Positions 46,600 to 60,464 of a DNA stretch of 64,000 nt are shown here, piece by piece. How positions within the stretch are numbered: position 1 is the stretch's first letter; every line of letters begins with the position of its first letter. The notes under the pieces are model-generated. The model made no database searches and was not told where the DNA came from. It saw only the letters and a program-made list of their open reading frames with translations. The position numbers and the translations under genes were made by a program. Source of the stretch: Trichopria drosophilae (lineage: Eukaryota > Arthropoda > Insecta > Hymenoptera > Diapriidae); the NCBI GenBank assembly GCA_030407085.1, contig CM059582.1:50119001-50183000 (forward strand), given 5' to 3'.

Positions 46600-48550
46600 T
46601 TAAATTTCGCAAGGATGGAGAGGATGGAATTTTTTTGTATATCAAAAACAAGGTTAAATTTTATTTATAATATTAGTAAAATTTGTAGGTTTTCGTATTG
46701 CAGTTTGATGCTCTGAACACGTAAAAAATAGTAAGTGTAGTCTGTAGACACACTTGAAAAACTACTCATTCAGAACATAATTTTGCTTAAAAACATTAAA
46801 TATTTTGTACCTGTTGAGTGGTCTGGTAGTTATTCAAATGAATAATATAATATTATAGTATAAATATTTTTGTTTGCTTTATTTTGAATACTTAGCAACA
46901 CGTTTCTCAATTTTAAGTTCATTAAATGTAAAGAATTGCTTAAGGAAAAACATTTATGTTTCATTACGAACATTTTTCCATGATTTTAAGGCTCAGTTGT
47001 TTAAAATACTTTGTAAAATTTAATTATTTCTTTTGTAACTTATTTTGTTTATACTTAAAAATGGGGAATATTGAAATTGTATGAAATAATAATAATAATT
47101 TCGGCGAAGGATTCTGGCCCTCTCCAGGAAAATTGAAAAAAGGAATTTCCTTAAAACAGGTTGAAAAGAAGACAAAAAGATTTGGTAAAAATATGAATAT
47201 GTTAGAATATATATTTAAGATATCATTTTTTCCTGATTAATTACTTTTTTATTCACAATTTTTAGGTCAATGACCTACTTGTATAGCGACCGCGTAATTA
47301 TTTGTTAATTTAGAATAATATAATTTCTCTACCGGTCGAGAGAAACTTATACATTAATTGGTTTATGTTTAACTCTTAAGAATCAGATGCACAACTTGTA
47401 TTTTTAATAATGAATGCAATCAATGTGAGTTTGCTACAACCATTTAATTTCTTCAACGAAAGCCCTGTTTTAAAAATTACTTTGTAATATCAAAGATAAA
47501 ATTACAAAGTTTGTTATAATGAGTTTTTTTTTTAATAAAAAAGGCCCATAAAATGTATTCTTTAAGAATAAAGTTTCTTTTTTATGCAAAAAAAAAAATA
47601 ATTATTTATATTCTAAATTGCTATATAATAAATATTTTCTTATTTCGTGACTAGGGATTCATTAAAAAAGGTCAGTGGTCAACATGAAGTGCACACTTTT
47701 TAATTTGTCAAGAATTAATTATAGAACACATTAGAAACAAACAACTATTTGCCAGGAATAACAGAAACTACGGTACAAACACTACATTTGATTGTCTGAT
47801 CAATGTTGACTATTTTTACTTACGACTTATAATAATGTCTGGATTTTAATATCTTGAAACTTTAAGACTTTTGTAAGTTTTTCAGTTAATATAGATAATA
47901 AAATTTACATTTTAAAACATTGTTGATTCCATTATGGTTAGTTTTTGCAATAAATTTATATGTACAGAAATACTCAGAAGAAACCCAAATGATGTTTTCG
48001 ACCTTTAGCATATTTCTATCGATCTTCTTTATCATAGAAAAATAATTAATTTATGCAAATTTATCGTAGGTACTTTGAAAGAAACCAATTTTCAACTAAA
48101 AAATTCTACTGAAAATTGTCCTTGAATTCGTTTACGTACTTTAAAAATCGGAAACACCCCGAGTAGATATTTATTACGCTTTATATCAAGCGCATTACTC
48201 TGTGGTTTGACTCTGATCAGGTTAAATGATATTAAATAAGATTAAATAATAATGATATAATAATATGTGACTATATGCGATTAAAAGTCAATTTCCTGCG
48301 ATAATATTTGCTAAATATTTAATCTCCTATTAGCAAGAAAATATTAAATTAAATTTAATGCTGATATTAATCCTTAAACTGCTGTTAAAAACTTTGTTAC
48401 TGAACTACCATTGCATAATCCATGCAGTAATATTTTAAAGTTAATACGCCATACTAATTAATGTAGCGATTTGTTTTCGTAATTGAGTATACTAATCGCA
48501 AGGAGTATCGTTAATAAACAGGTAGGTACAAGTTGATACAAAAGAGTCAA
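46600..48550. other. A+T-rich DNA, nothing recognised
   Basis: Homopolymer and AAT-rich sequence with no repeat ends or gene. Confidence 0.5.
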
Positions 48551-48559
48551 AAAATAATG

Positions 48560-49130
48560 AAATCACAATTAAGACCGTCGCGGAAATTTGTGTAATTATT
48601 CTCAAGATTTACGCGCTGCTCGTTAAGTAATGCAATTTTTACGATTACAATTTACTTGGTGTACATAAATAGTAATTTGCCCGTAACCTTCTTATTTACG
48701 CGCTCATAAACGGGTAGGGATGTTGGTGCAACCGCTTAATTCGCTTCTGCAGCCGTAAAGTTGGCAAGTGTTGAGGTGCGCCTCCGGTGTAATCGGCATC
48801 TTCAAGGCGGAGGTTATACCGACCCCGTGATCGAAGATAACAACGAGCTATGCTCGAGTTTAGAGTACCTTTAGCCCATGTCTGTCCGGGGAACCCCCGT
48901 GCTGGTCCAGGACGATTCTAGATCCTCTTCACGGATGTACCGGTACATAAGTATGTATACGTGCATCCCGGAGAGAGGACAGGCGAATATCGCTGGCTCT
49001 TTAGTGCTAGTCGTTTCATCGCGAATTTGCATGCATGGGACGTAGATAAGAAGGGAAATTTGCGGTTCCGATAACTGGTGAAACGGGTTACGAGGCGAGT
49101 CGCACGATGACAAGGTCCGGTTCATAATTC
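48560..49130. other. G+C-rich unique island 10
   Basis: CpG-containing, with an 84-codon minus frame (48871-49125) lacking any domain. Candidate conserved non-coding element or exon. Confidence 0.4.
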
Positions 49131-49412
49131 GAAAATTATGAAACAGTATTATTCTCTTTCAGGTTGCGTAATATTGATAAAACTAGGGTCTATGAAATGT
49201 TATGTTTATTTTTCAAAATACATTATTTAATTTTATAATAGTTTTATTAAGTATAATTTCTTTCTAAATGGATTGATAACTTTTGACATTAAAAGTCATA
49301 ATTTTCCACTTCCCACAGTGTGATTTTGAGTGCTTCAATTTGAATGAGAGAATTGTGTATGCTTATTTAAAAATTACTTAACGCACCTATGATTTATTAA
49401 CCCATATTTAGG

Positions 49413-50285
49413 ACATATGAGCCGCCAGAAAGTAAAACTGCACATACAATTTTTTGGAGAGGTCCCGTTGGCACCTGGTGCTTTAAAAATTAATGTTTAT
49501 AAAATCACTTTTAATCGCCAGTTCCATTTTTTTTTTTAATTGAAGCTTTCTCAACCTCTGATGAGGTTATTCAGATGGACACCTTTATAATTACATTTTA
49601 AATTTTCTTTTCTATAATCTAATTCGAGTATAGTGTACAGAAACAAAAATAAATCTGTTTCGGAGAGGGCTCATACGCGTAATTTATACTCCTGGAAGAA
49701 CTTTATCAGGGATTCGTATATCATTTTATTTGGTTGCGAAAGTAAAGACCAGGAAGAGAGATATTTGCTTTTTTAGATTTTCAATTAATTCACTCTTTCG
49801 TTATCATATATTGGACTTTACCACAATATGTGATCTAGATTCTGGTTTTCATATTTGTATTCAAATGGTGCGTCTTCGATGATATGTACGCGAGCTAGCG
49901 ATGCAGCAAGGTTGTAATAATTTACCGGACACCGATTATTGGTTGTTATTATATCTCGGTTCAAATTTAAGTCATAGAACCAGGGAAGAGGATGATCATT
50001 ATAGAAGTACTTGAAATATTTGCTGTTATTGTTCTGTCCAGAGGCCAGTTCCTTATTGGAAATTGTATGCCTCATCTTTCTTCACCTATGAAAAAAATTG
50101 ATACCTCTTAACGTTTTCGAGAAAAACGCATAGAAATTAATTTTTGGAAGATTAATCACAAAATTTCCAATAAGGAAGTGACGATTAAAAATTGGTTTTG
50201 TGTGTATCAATTTTTAAGGCACCGGGGCCAACTGAAACGCTCTAAACAATTTTATGTACTGTTTTACTTTCCGGCCACTTATGTG
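49413..50285. mobile_element. ~870-bp region bounded by ~110-bp inverted repeats
   Basis: Positions 49413-49526 and 50176-50285 are imperfect inverted repeats (shared AGAAAGTAAAACTG-like, CCCGTTGGCACCTGG-like and TTAAAAATTAATG-like blocks). A third copy of the inner block CCAGTTCCTTATTGGAAATT lies at 50046-50065. Between them is a retrotransposon fragment on the minus strand. Either a DNA element that acquired a LINE piece, or two opposing fragments of one LINE family. No target duplication defined. Confidence 0.55.
49788..50075 (-). pseudogene. Decayed C-terminus of a non-LTR retrotransposon ORF2
   Basis: The minus-strand frame translates to 85 codons and a stop. From about residue 28 it reads like the region after the reverse transcriptase of Jockey/I/R1-type LINEs: a PLPW segment, LNRDIITTNNR, YYNLAASLARV, then ENQNLDHILW. 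LINEs of these clades end in a zinc-binding motif C-X1-3-C-X7-8-H-X4-C. Here the spacing X1, X8, H, X4 is intact, but the three cysteine positions hold Phe, Tyr and Ser. The frame stops just after HILW and resumes in frame with SPIYDNERVN, so the stop is probably a point mutation too. No reverse transcriptase domain is present upstream, so the copy is heavily 5'-truncated and dead. It lies between the inverted repeats at 49413 and 50285. The clade is inferred from the motif only. Confidence 0.75.
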
Positions 50286-50299
50286 TATGAGTATATTCA

Positions 50300-51355
50300 G
50301 GTATAGACTAAAAAGAACCATTTTGAACTGCTGTTCATCCAAACCGTGAAGAAATCTCAATGGAAATATAATTAAATTCCCAGAGATGCACAGAAAAAGG
50401 AATAATATTAGATCGATCTAGTCCATCAATATTCCTAATACTTTTTTTTGATTAGCGAAGTCAGCATTGCATTTAAACGTCTTCCAAACCCAAATTGGTG
50501 ACTTTCAAATTAAAAAAAAAAATACCAAAACTTAAAATTTGTTTGTTATGAATTGTTTTCATATTGAATAAGTGATAAAAATAATTCAGGATTTCAACCA
50601 AAAGTTAAAAAAATACTCCAAGATTGTAAGAGGATTTTCTTCCAACAAAAATTACACTAACCTCTCAAACGTGTCATTATTGTGCCTTCACGGAGAAAAT
50701 CATGAGTAGAATTTGCTACACTTAGTTAAGATAAATTTTCCCGAGTCCCTTTTGAAAGCAAAGTTTATTGAAGAATATAAATTAATACTATTCTAGCCTT
50801 TAAGTAATCAGTTTTTAAATGATGTTTAATCACAAATTAAGGAAAAACGAGGCTAGATATTCTATAACAGCACTTCTTAGAACATTGACACTACTTATAT
50901 TAAATATAAACATTATCTGAATTTGTTTACTTTGAAAAGACTTTAATATATCGTTTGTGTTAATCTAGAATTTAAAAGATAAATTCCAGATAAACTGCAG
51001 AAAATGAGGATTATTCTATTCATTATTTTTATTAACAATGATTACTCAACTTCGGGAAATTTTACTTAAGTTCTAGGTAGAATCTAGTAATTATTTTTTT
51101 CTTTGTTACGATAAGGAATTACCTAATATTTTCAAGATTTTACCTTAAAAACAGTTTTTCAAGTAAATTAACCAGCCTTGTGCCCTTTTTTGGAGGATCG
51201 TAAGGAATATTTTGCAAGAATACTTTTTTTTGTTAAACCTGTAAATGAAAAAAAAAATCAATTTTTCTAAATATGTACATCTTTTTAAAACAAATTTAAA
51301 GCTAGGTGTTTTTTCTTTTGTATTTTCATCCACCAATACGAATATTATAATAAAG
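50300..51355. other. A+T-rich DNA, nothing recognised
   Basis: Contains a CACAGAAAAAGG start near 50397 like the CACAGA-type MITE ends and a 12-bp palindrome TAGATCGATCTA (50409-50420), but no partner end was found. Confidence 0.45.
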
Positions 51356-51361
51356 ATTACT

Positions 51362-51570
51362 GTCGGACATCCAAACTCCAAAATTCTACACAACCAAAAG
51401 TCGACTAAAAGTCGACTATAAAAGTCGCCTATAGATGTGCCTCTAATTGTCATCGCTAAGTCGACTTATAGCTAAATGTAAGAAAAAATTATTATAAAGG
51501 CAACTTAAAGTAGACTATCAGCAGGATATTCAAAGTGGATTTAGATCTCCAGTTTTGTATGTCGGATGCT
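51362..51570. repeat. Repeat with GTCGGACAT-like ends and AAAAGTCGACT tandem units
   Basis: Three tandem units AAAAGTCGACT(AT) at 51396-51432, a further TAAGTCGACTTA near 51451, and mirrored edges CGGACATCCAAA / TTTTGTATGTCGG. Resembles a small foldback MITE whose arms contain micro-repeats. Ends imperfect and target duplication unclear. Confidence 0.4.
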
Positions 51571-51579
51571 AAAGCGAAA

Positions 51580-52100
51580 ATCAGATAAATAAACAAAACA
51601 TAAAATCTTTGAAACATCGTGAAAGATCGTTTTTTTTAATTTGTTTTTGAAGTATAATTTGAAAAATACAAATGGTACGAAAAAAATAGAAAATGCAAAG
51701 AGGGAAATACTCATAAAAAAAACGCAGAGTCTTCCTAATATGATGATTAAGCTCGTAAATGAATAATGAAAGTGGCGATAAGGAATTTCTGCATGGTACG
51801 TCTACGTCAAATTTTACCCCGATTAGCATTCAGCAACACCAAGAACTATTAACAATGCTATTAGCTAAATGGTCTGGAAACTTTTGTCTACAAAAGGATT
51901 AATAAGTTAATAGACTTATGTTCATATAATCCAAATTTCAATAATCTCACATGGGTTGAAACACTGTTGATTCAACATTGAGAATGATCATTTCATCATA
52001 AAACCATATTTTGGTATGAGTTTGCACTAGTAGCAGAACCTATGTAATCTTTTAAAATAAATAATTGTTTAGATGATGCAGAAAATTGTTAAATATGTTT
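51580..52100. other. A+T-rich DNA, nothing recognised
   Basis: An 82-codon minus frame (51581-51829) has no recognisable domain. No repeat ends noticed. Confidence 0.5.
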
Positions 52101-52129
52101 GATTATGCACGGTTATTCGATGCGTTAAG

Positions 52130-52640
52130 TATACTGGTGCATAAAGTAAACTTTACCGACTCGATTTTACTTTCCATACAGAAAACTCGTGCATAGAATA
52201 GTATATTCGCCCTCGTGGGCGTAAAACCGTATTTTTCGCCCTTGATAATGACATGGTTGAGACAGGAGTTCAATAGCCACCCTAGTTTAAAATTCAGAGC
52301 ATAAATTTGAATATTACACACCCCCTTGGGCGAAAAATATTGTTCGTATTACGGGCGTAATCTTTTATAACCGGTAGGCGATGGGCTTCGGGTGTAAAAC
52401 TTTATTTTACGTCCTTAACACGAAAGGTACTAATGCAACTTGATGGCGTGCGTAAAATGCACTGACCTGTTGCATAATAGACTATTTTATAATAATTTGA
52501 AAGTTTATAAATATCGCAATGGTATTCATAAACACCAAAAGAAAAGAACCAGGAAAAAGTTTTTTATTTCGTGTCAGTAAAGTATGCTTTTTACGGATTC
52601 GTTTGAGGGCGCAAAGTAGACTTTTATAGACTAGTGTTCA
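52130..52640. repeat. Cluster of GGGCGTAAAA hairpin modules
   Basis: Modules include GGGCGTAAAACCGTATTTTT CGCCC-type hairpin at 52217-52241 and GGTGTAAAACTTTATTTTAC GTCC-type hairpin at 52391-52414, plus looser variants at 52327-52360, 52445-52460 and 52600-52620. Each pairs GGnGYAAAA with TTTTnCnCC across three to five bases, the same design as 2620-2645 and 45107-45132. Unknown repeat family. Confidence 0.5.
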
Positions 52641-52649
52641 TAAAGAAAA

Positions 52650-53590
52650 TGACACAGACAAAAGAAGAAAAATTGTTTTATTCTTGACCGCATAATACTT
52701 TAGGGCCACGGATCGAAAACTACAACTTTAATCGTATATAATCGAATTATTTTTCTTTAATTTTTCCTCTAACATTGAGGTGATCAATGCCTACAACAAA
52801 TTTTCTATTTATTAAAAATATTTTTGGGAAATTTAATGTTAGCGAGATTAATAAAAGAAAATGTTTTCCGAATTTCTGTCCCTTCCATTTAGGTATTGAC
52901 ATAGCGTGAAAATTTTTCTTTTCATCGCGTGGGAAAAACGATCGGAGCCCACTACTATACTTTGAAAGTTTTAATATACGTATAGTAACAGCAGCATTGA
53001 CAACCTGAGCAGAAAATGAGTCCATTTTTTGGCTCGTTTCTGTCCAGTACAGTTATTTTCCGTGTTAATGGGATAGGAAAACTGGACAATGTAACACATG
53101 TGGTGGATTTAAGTGGACAGATTTTGTTGTGTACAATTCATACTACGAAAGATCACGAATTTAGGTTAGGTTTTACTATACTTATTCGATACCCACTTAA
53201 CCAGAGTGATTTGTAGTTACATTCGAAATTATTTCGTCGTAAACAAGCAAAAGTACACAGTATTATTACATTGTTTTATGCATCAATTTTTAAAATTGCA
53301 CGTTTAAATACTAGGAAACAAAACAACGCTATTGTTTTTTTTACAAATACTCATTATTAACTACTTTTTATAATGATATATTTATGTGTATAAAAACTAA
53401 TTTCGTCCCTCTGTGTACATCCGGTATTTGAAGTATTTTAAGAATGAATCATATTTTCAGACCAAAAGTACGGTTTCTAATTTATTAGCAAGGCAATTTG
53501 TACGTCTTCACTTATCGCAGTCTCCCGAGAAGTCAGCAAAAACGAAGTGCAATAATTCATTTCTTTATTAATATACGGACTATATCGAGT
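52650..53590. other. A+T-rich DNA, nothing recognised
   Basis: Frames at 52747-53025 (minus, 92 codons) and 53016-53216 (plus) are domain-free. Contains one TTAGGTTAGG dimer at 53161-53170. Confidence 0.5.
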
Positions 53591-53599
53591 ATGCTGTCG

Positions 53600-54020
53600 T
53601 TATTATAATCGTGATTATTTTCCTTTGGCTAACAATCTCTCGTTTCGACATTAATATGCACCGGTCTCAACGAACATGCATAACTACGTAGTTGGAAACT
53701 CCGCCACTTTGTATGGACTAACTTTCCCGTAAATTGAACATTCTCACTGCAAGGATAACGCTGCCTTGATTCCTCGTGGGAGGCCACTATGCGGTATGTA
53801 TCTAATGAATTCTACAATAAGGATTATTCTCGAACTACCTGTTCAGGCTTGTCGAAATTCTACAGAATTATTTCGATCGAGTTCCCCTGTTCCATAAGAG
53901 TCGAAGCAAAAAGTCGTTATTCAAATTTTCAAAATTCAATGAATATTAACGAAGTAGCGATAAGTTGGCTCGGGGTATATTTACGGTCCCGAAATACAAA
54001 ACAGTAGTAATACAACCGTC
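53600..54020. other. Less A+T-rich unique island 11
   Basis: CpG-containing patch with a 72-codon plus frame (53789-54007) without recognisable domain. Candidate conserved non-coding element. Confidence 0.35.
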
Positions 54021-54029
54021 ACGTATTGC

Positions 54030-56110
54030 ATTCCCTGAAGCGAGATGGATTATTGACTATAACTTTGACGAAATCAAAGTTACCATTGATTAAATTGTAG
54101 AAGTCATTATCACTTTTATTAACCAAGTTTTTTCCTGATGGCATACATATTGACAGCCTTTAATAACAAAAAAGTGAATAAAAAAATATAGAAATTATTT
54201 TTTTTTATTTCATCATAATTGTTACTCAACATTTTTAAATTAATTCTTAAGTATAAGAATGGTATAACTGCGTTACTTTCTGATGAACAAAGGTGGACAT
54301 ATACAACTAATATCATTTTATTAAAAATTATTGAATAGTTTCCCAACAAATTAACAACTCAGCTAGAAAAACAAAAAGGAGCGCAGGATGATTTCCAAAT
54401 GTGCTGCATTTTAAGATATTTCTGAGCTTGTGTTTAGAAAAACCTGATAATGTGACGTATCTGACTTCTGGTGGATCACATTGTGAGATAACTGAATTAT
54501 TTGCTGTGTTTGGCCTTTGGAAAATAACTTGTGAATCGTGTTTCTGAATCGAAGAGTTTTTTACTTAAAAATATTATGATTTATTAGAATAATCGAATCT
54601 ACCTTATTCGCAATAATTCTTTATTGCTTAGAAAGTTCCACAAATGAAAAACGTGTTAAAAATTATTACAAACTCTCGAACATAATATTTTATCAATTCA
54701 CCGTTGAATGCAGCTTCGAGAAATATTTCATAAGGTAAATTAACTACTGTGGATTAAATTTATTCACCTGATATGATCTGTGACATGAGCATACTAAGAC
54801 ATAAAATTTTATCTGACGGAACTACATGGTGCATGCTAATAGAGGTTCATGTTCGTGCACAATTTCTATTTTCTGTATATTTATTACCGACATATAAAAC
54901 ATTTTCACGTGCTAATGATAAGCATAGACAAACTTAAAATGATTGTTATCTTGTTTAATTTTAAAGTGTACTTTTCAACTAGGAATTTTCATCTGAATCG
55001 ATTTATACTGAAAAAATCGGTGATTTTAATAATACTTCTTTTAAAAATATTTCTTTGTGTAACTATGTTTGTTCGCTTAATAAAGTGAAGGAAAGCTCAA
55101 TGAGAATATTTATTGAGGTTCTATTTTTGGTGGTAGCAAAATGTTTGAGTATTTCACATTTTTGAAATTATATCTTATATTAATTTTTAACAACATATTT
55201 GCAGTAGAATAAAACTGTAAGTAAACTAAAAGTATTGATCCATTTAGAAAAAACTGTAGAGATTTTGAAAAAAAATCTTTTTGCACTTATCCAGAGATAA
55301 CTTGCTAAAAATGTCACTGTGTTTATCAGTAAGAGCATAACAGCTGGATGCTTATAAGTGACAGTGAAAACCTTATTTGAATACCTGGGATAATACAAAT
55401 TTGAAGCAATTATCCTCAAAATCAGTTTCATTTAACAAAAAAAAAAAGAGTTTCCTTCTTTCAGATCATGAAGTTAGAAGGTTGCTTTCAAATATTGCTT
55501 CGAAATGTATATTTAAAATTCCAAAATTTAAACAAAAATATGTTCGATCTGTGTAAAAATATTTGGTCTTTGAGTCCGACAAATTATGATTGCTGGTTGC
55601 AAACATAGATCATTTAGGAATTACTTAGTAAACGGAAATTTAAGGTAATAAACGCTTTCATTTACCAATTATGCCACACGTATTATTTTGTTAAAATGAT
55701 TTTGGATATTTCGTTTTTCCTACAGATAAATTTGAGGTACGCCAATTTTGTCATAGATGACGGTTTTTTTACTACCCAATACAAAACTTCTGAATTATTT
55801 AATATGTTCCTTAATATAATCATAACTTAATTCTCTATTTCAGCATTTTCGAAAACAAAACACCAATGTGGCAAAAGGTTAGATACGCAATTGAATCATT
55901 TTCAATGAATTGTATTCATAAAAAAAGTTTGTTTTAACTAAAGCTATATAAGTCACTAAGCAACAATTAATGCATAAATATTAAATATTAATATCATTTG
56001 AATTTGGATTTTAAAAATATGAAAAATTGATGAATTTGAAAATGCATTTAAGATTTGTCATTTTTTTTTATAATAAAAATTGCTACTTTTGCAAAATCTC
56101 ATCCTTTTAT
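54030..56110. other. A+T-rich DNA, nothing recognised
   Basis: Several frames of 76-83 codons are A+T-driven and hydrophobic. No repeats with defined ends. Confidence 0.5.
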
Positions 56111-56119
56111 GTTCAAATC

Positions 56120-56400
56120 ACGCCCGTTGGCTTTATTCGAACAGTGCAATTTTTTTCGTCAGAAGCCCAGAACCGATTACCTTGGCGATTAGCCGAATTC
56201 ACTTTACGGTGGTCTATCGGTATCACTCTTTCTTTTCGAGCGCCCTCCAGAGATTACACCGAGATAAATCTGCCCGAGCTAGAAATAGAAAGATTTCGCC
56301 GGTTCGACGAAACCTTTGCTCTGCTCCGTGTCAAGTTTTTGCTAAGAGTGTGAAAGAAGGACGTTTCGGCTCAATTTAGCAGATTAAAGGGTGCACTAAC
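56120..56400. other. G+C-rich unique island 12
   Basis: Two overlapping plus frames (56027-56353, 108 codons; 56080-56379, 99 codons) without recognisable domain share this island, so at most one could be real. Candidate exon or regulatory element. Confidence 0.35.
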
Positions 56401-56419
56401 TGGTTTCTTACATTAGTAA

Positions 56420-59400
56420 ATTGGGGATTGTAAGGGGATCTTTCATCACTCGCGGTTCTTAGTGTCAGTTAGTACAATAATCGGCTAAAATCTCCTTAAC
56501 CGAAAGGATTACCTGTAATTAAAATTAGATACATTTATTATCAGAATCTAAGGATATTATTTTCGGTTTTAGTCTGTAATCTTATTTTGGATATTTGATT
56601 ATTAGCAATTGCTTCTTTTACCTTTTACTTTCTACCTTGCAATAAATATATATAGAACATGAAAACATTTAAACATGTTTTTAATACAATTTATAAATAT
56701 TGTATACCGGTCGAATTAATACCATGATTGGTAATTTATACGCATTTTTTAAAATACATTTCATATAAATTCAAGATGGTCAGATAAAAATAAAAAAAAA
56801 ATAGGATAAAATGATGATATACTTCGATACCAATACAAACCAGAAATAATATAAAAATCAATCAAATTTTAATCTAAAATTTTTAATTATTTTTCAGAAA
56901 TAATTGTGGATATCAAAATTATTATTTTTATTTATTAGTTTCTTGGATATCCTGAAATGGTCATTAAAAATTTAAATAATGATATGTGCATTCATCGTAC
57001 TTTCCAAGTAAATAAGAATTAATTAATTATAGCGCTTTATACTGAACGAAAATATGTTAATTGCATTTTATAATTTTTTGCCAACTTTTATGCCCTTGGA
57101 TGGAAACTTGTCTGTTCAATTCACAGATTTGTGCAAATTTTTTCTGGAAAACATTTTTTGTCAAAGATTATTAGACCACTTACTTTATTTTTTAGACAAT
57201 TTTTTGGGATCTCGGCGCATTTCTCTAAAAAGTTCAGCCTTTTTTTCATAAATCAGTAATGATCCAAAAAATTAAGTAAAAAATGTCATCTTTGAAAAAA
57301 AAGGTTTTCAAACAAAATTTTCCAAAGTCACTGAACTTTACACACGATTTTCTTACTTCAGGGGTACAAATGTAAAATGTAAATTTCAGTTCAGCATAAA
57401 GCGTTATACTTTATTAAGAAGTTATTAATGATGTTTTATCATAATATTTGCAATATTTAAATACTTGATTTAGACAATGATTTTTTTAAAATAAAAGCAA
57501 CGTTTTTGTCCTAAAAGGAGCCATTTGTTTTCTAAACTATGATTTGAATTTAATATCATTTATTTTAAGTTTCGTAGTGGAACATAAACAATGTATTTTC
57601 AAATATTGAATTTTTACTTATGGGAAAATTTTAATAGTTAGGAAACTTAATAGAAGAGTTTTAATATAATAGATAATTAACAATTTCTTCTTTGATTCTG
57701 AAGTCAAGTCTTAATAATTGAGATAAAAATAAACAGTTCACATTTTATTAAAACTGTAATACTTAAATCTCAGTGTCGTTATTTTTTATACTTTATATAA
57801 ATGGAAGTAGTAAGTGGTAAAAGATAAAAGGTTGATCACAAAACATATTGGTAAAGTATAACTTTATTTTAAATGAAATTATTTTCCCTAATCCAATTAT
57901 AAAAATAACCCAAAATTACTGTTATAAATTATACTTTAAGAACTGTCCGAGAAAATTTTCAGAAACATGTAAGTTTTTCGCAGTTACTCAGTAAAATTCA
58001 GTTTTTTAGCCCAGCAAATAAGTAGTTAAGCTTAGTATAAAGATGTAGTAGTTTTGAAAGATGATATAGTAAATTTTAAAGAGAAGTTTTTCAAGTTTAT
58101 ATTGTGCTTGTATTAACAGAAGTTTTCAAATTTTGATGTATAGAATAAATTTTTTGTATTGCCTTCTTTTTACATTTAACACTAATAAATCCTGTACAAA
58201 TCGCGTGTATATATGTGACTTTGCCAATTCTTACGGCTGTTTAGTAGATATCTTATATTAAGATTTGAGATTAACTACTGTATAAATTCAAAGACACTCA
58301 CTGAAATTTAAGTTACTCTTTGGTAACTCATATGAACTAATAATTTAGGTTCGTTTGAGTACTTTCGTAACTAAAATTCTACAGCGTTTTCACGAAATAG
58401 TTTACAATGGCAAAAAAGATGGGAAAAAATCATAAGAATTAAAAAGTACCATCCAATTTATAGATATCATATTATCAAAGGCACCGACCAATTGCATTTA
58501 CTAAAATTAATATTGATATATACTCTTGCTTATTTTAGATCGCATAATTAATAAAATTGAAAAATAAAGTTAAAACTTTTCCGATCAATGAAAATACATT
58601 AAAAATACATTAGCAAAGTACATATAATACTATCCTAGTAAGTTTTTAGAGTTGAAACGGTAAAGAGACTTTTTACGATTCACGCATTAATTTTGCAGAC
58701 TTTGAAGATTACTTTGTTTCAATTTCAGCGCATGTTACAACTCTATAAAACTATTCAATTTTACGGCACATGGTAAAGCTTCATTATATTTTACGGTAGA
58801 CGAAGAAATGTTTTGAAAGTAGCCGTGCGTCATTAGTACACTTCCTAAGATTTTATGAGGCCTCACAAAATTAAGTCGAGAGCCTTCAAGGCGGGGTTTC
58901 AAGATTACGCGTATCCGTTTTCACGTAAGACTTCAAATTCGTTTTAAATTTTTTATATCCTATTTACGAAAATGTAATTAAGAAGTTTATTGTCATTTAA
59001 AGGTCTCATTGTTTTTAATTGTGAACTAAATAAGTATATCATTCTTATTTCTAGGTCGTAATCGTTCACATAAAATTAAGATACAACTTACGTTTCAATA
59101 ACAAACATAAGTTTAGGCAGTTTTATGCAAGTGCTTACACAAAGCGCATATAAATAACATATCATTTCAAGTTTAAGGAGTTCAAGCATCGGAACTCGTG
59201 TAACTTTGAGAACTTCATTGGCCTAATACTGAAGGGAGAGGGTAACGTAATATAGAACTCACACGAGTCCTTATGGGATTTCGCAACTTCTGGAACTACT
59301 TACGACTTTATGACTGCATTAGTTACTAAGTCAAAAGATGTTATGTCCCAAATTACATCAACATTTCTTATGGTAAATAAATGGTTGAAAGGTGGTTTAG

Positions 59401-60450
59401 CAAGTCATATGAGATCTCGGTTTTCAAACTTTACTCTTTACGTTTTATTTTCAACAAATTATGCTACATATTTAAGCGTATCTTATTTATTCCAAACGAT
59501 TAAGGCTTGAAATTACTGATAAAAATCTGACTCCGGGGATTCTCAAGTATCTTTTAAAAACTGAAATCAGCATAATCCTATATGATCTTAATTGTAATTA
59601 TGCTTTCAAAATATTAAATAAAATTTGTTTTTCATTTAGCAACAGGCTTATAAAATTTTATAACGTAAAATGATTTCTCCATTTCATTTTCGAGTTAATA
59701 AAGTTGCATCTTGATCGTCGTTTCCAGTCTCATTTTAATAGCAAACCAGTTATTGAAATGTATGACATCTTTATTAATTAACTTAGAATCGCATTTTATG
59801 TGCGATGTAACGAAAATAATTAAATTTTATTGGAATTTTTCATGTTGTTAAGTAATTTCTTTAACGTACTAAAAATAATCCTCCGTTCCGGTATTTCAAG
59901 AGTAACTTAAAGATATAACTTTGATATTGGTATGGATTGGTGAGATTGCAATATGTGTATAGCTGATGGGTACTGTGACTAAAAAAGTCTATAAAGTAAC
60001 TGTATCAATAATGAAAAAGTAGAATATTACATATAGAATAATAATAAAAAATCGATTAATTCAAGCTTGTTCTAATGAGTAAGTTTTAATTGACAGTTAT
60101 CTTCAAATGGCTTATCTGAAAGTACTATAAAGTAGTAAAGGACTTTTGACGTCCAAAAGTTATGTCATTTGTTAGTGATACAATTGGTTATAATTTTGAC
60201 CAACCAGGTCCTGTACAATATTTCTTCATTGATTGAAGATGCTCAAAATACATCAACATTATTGGTTTTAATCATGGACTAGTATCATGTGTATGCAGTT
60301 ATTGAGCGGCTAATAATCGCTCCTCATGCCGTAACAGCCACAGACAATTTCTCCTGGAAAATTGGTCTCCAAATGTTGATGATCCAGGCAACAATTTTTT
60401 AAACGAATTCATTTTATTTCTGTTATAACTGTTTTATTATTCTTGTCATT
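56420..60450. other. A+T-rich DNA with small mixed patches
   Basis: Patches at 58790-58940 and 59150-59320 are more G+C-rich. Frames of 65-66 codons (57054, 59310) show no domain. No transposon ends were resolved. Confidence 0.45.
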
Positions 60451-60464
60451 ATATGGTCCGCGTT

